Assembly: GCA_031430595.1 (NCBI GenBank)
Contig: JANPBU010000061.1
Coordinates: forward strand, 57,066 to 121,065
Source: JANNBN01 sp031430595
Lineage (GTDB): Bacteria; Actinomycetota; Acidimicrobiia; Acidimicrobiales; JANYDT01
Direction: 5' to 3'
Length of the DNA stretch: 64,000 bases
In this document: one piece after another, positions 63,258-64,000 of the stretch
Layout: each line of letters begins with the position of its first letter
Numbering within the stretch: the stretch's first letter is position 1
Notes under the pieces: model-generated
The model's input: only the letters and a program-made list of their open reading frames with translations
Told to the model about the DNA's origin: nothing
The model's database searches: none
Position numbers and translations under genes: made by a program

Positions 63258-63566
63258 TCAAAGTTTCTCCCCGTGGGTCACGAAGACAGTGATGTTTGGA
63301 TAACGCAACGAAAAGTCTTTCATGACCTGCATACAGGAACCACAAATTGCGATGGTTCCCTTGTTCCCAATCGCAATATGCAATGTTCCCGACTTCGTAA
63401 AGTTGCTACCAAGTCGACGGGCACTCTCTTCAAAAATACGGTACTCGGAGTCGGTCTCCCTTACATTTGGTTGGCCACCGATGGCAGTTGGAGTGAAGAC
63501 GCGGTTTTGGGGCGCCGGGGTCAGTAGGAAGCCTGGTGGCGGGCTTACTTTGCTCACCACTATCAT
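63258..63566 (-). pseudogene. Deaminase-type toxin C-terminal tip (fragment cut off at its 5' end)
   Basis: A frame open well beyond the internal ATG reads DSEYRIFEESARRLG, then an interval and TIAICGSCMQVMKDFSLRYP. The D/H-x-E and C-x-x-C patterns, with the F-x-x-x-[YF]-P ending, fit a nucleic-acid-deaminase fold tip of polymorphic toxins. The upstream frame (near ADGIDDSD) runs straight into the transposase end at ~63590, so the parental protein's N-terminal part is missing. The tip alone has no start that makes biological sense for a secreted toxin. Confidence 0.5.
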
Positions 63567-63577
63567 ATCGGAGTCGT

Positions 63578-64000
63578 CTATCCCGTCTGCTTGTAAACGG
63601 GCTCTACGCGTTTGACGCGGCTTGGGACTTTTTGGTTGGTGTTGTCCATGATGTTAGTCGGAGTGCTTGGTATTGGCATTTGAGGGTGTAGTTGGTGGTG
63701 TTGGTAGCCGTAGCCGGTTCTTTTTGTTGCTTTGATGGTTCGGTTTCGGCCTTCTGTTCTGCCGTTCGTGATGCGGTGATCGAAGTAGTTGAGGAACTCG
63801 TTTTCCCACGCGGAGATCGTCGTTGCGAGCTTGACGAGTTCTTTGATTGGGTGTTCGGTAATGAATTGGTACCAGCTGATGAGCATCCGGTGGGCGTGTT
63901 GGCGGCTGGTTGCTTGTTGGTAAATGCGGCTGAAATCGTGGCGTGCCGCGTACGCGTAAGCGAGTTCACCGATCGGGTCGTCAGGGTCTTGTGTGTCGGC
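63578..64000 (-). mobile_element. ISL3-like transposase, C-terminal part (partial at window edge)
   Basis: Reads into the window from the right edge: DDPIGELAYAYAARHDFSRIYQ, ISAWENEFLNYFDHRITNGRTEGRNRTIKATKRTGYGY, with the catalytic-region Asn-Gly-Arg-Thr-Glu-Gly block characteristic of ISL3-family transposases. After KRTGYGY the frame appears to slip: the other frame reads TTNYTLKCQYQ, which fits the usual end better, so the copy is probably degenerate. Stop at 63578. The rest of the IS lies outside the window. Confidence 0.75.

Noticed and set aside
1..64000. tRNA, rRNA or CRISPR arrays
   Set aside because: Scanning the intergenic gaps by eye showed no cloverleaf-like sequence, rRNA stretch or regularly spaced repeats; a dedicated scan (tRNAscan-type) was not possible.

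Overview
The window looks like a chromosomal segment of a moderately GC-rich, high-GC Gram-positive bacterium (Actinomycetota), probably of the Acidimicrobiia type. This is an inference from gene content: a pgsA-gcvH-FHA-MerR-bifunctional nuclease-MerR block that matches the mycobacterial Rv1822-Rv1830 order, a BldC/excisionase-like regulator, an actinobacterial-style Tad pilus operon, GTG/TTG starts and many ATGA start/stop overlaps. No rRNA or tRNA gene and no CRISPR array was seen.

Layout. (1) 1-10.3 kb is an accessory region built around a giant RHS/YD-repeat secreted protein. It is 5' truncated by the window edge and frameshifted at a C6 run near 1703. It is followed by what looks like a graveyard of displaced C-terminal tip/immunity modules: two related lipoproteins, broken RHS-core stubs, a Cys-rich toxin-like fragment with an in-frame stop, and a DUF6714-like putative immunity gene overlapping that fragment by one base. 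(2) 10.4-20.5 kb is metabolic: ubiE/menG, an ABC-F ATPase, a 2OG-Fe(II) oxygenase, an acyl-CoA synthetase/dehydrogenase pair, a GNAT and an aminotransferase. (3) 20.5-35 kb holds nhaA, a dimethylglycine/sarcosine dehydrogenase-like flavoprotein, and a minus-strand run that may take up and break down amines of the choline/ethanolamine/polyamine type: permease, LicA-like kinase, glutamine-synthetase-like ligase, SDR, aldehyde dehydrogenase and two alpha/beta hydrolases. (4) 36-41.6 kb is the conserved pgsA-gcvH-FHA-MerR-nuclease-MerR block, interrupted by an oppositely oriented M20 peptidase. (5) 43.3-50.9 kb is a minus-strand Tad (type IVc) pilus operon whose genes mostly overlap by 4 bp, ending in a LysM membrane protein. 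A BldC-like regulator lies just upstream. (6) 52-60 kb is housekeeping: HIT, phoH, ybeY, CorC-like, era, def, fmt, rsmB and an enoyl-CoA hydratase. (7) 60.1-64 kb is accessory again: a RHH/MazF pair with a palindromic operator, a Phd/PIN pair, broken small genes, a beta-propeller-like protein next to a deaminase-type toxin tip, and a truncated ISL3-like transposase at the right edge.

Both ends are thus polymorphic-toxin or toxin-antitoxin islands around an ordinary core. The points most worth a second look are the RHS module array (7.0-10.3 kb), with its paralogous lipoprotein putative immunity genes, and the deaminase fragment at 63.3-63.6 kb that appears to have been cut from its parent protein by an IS element.
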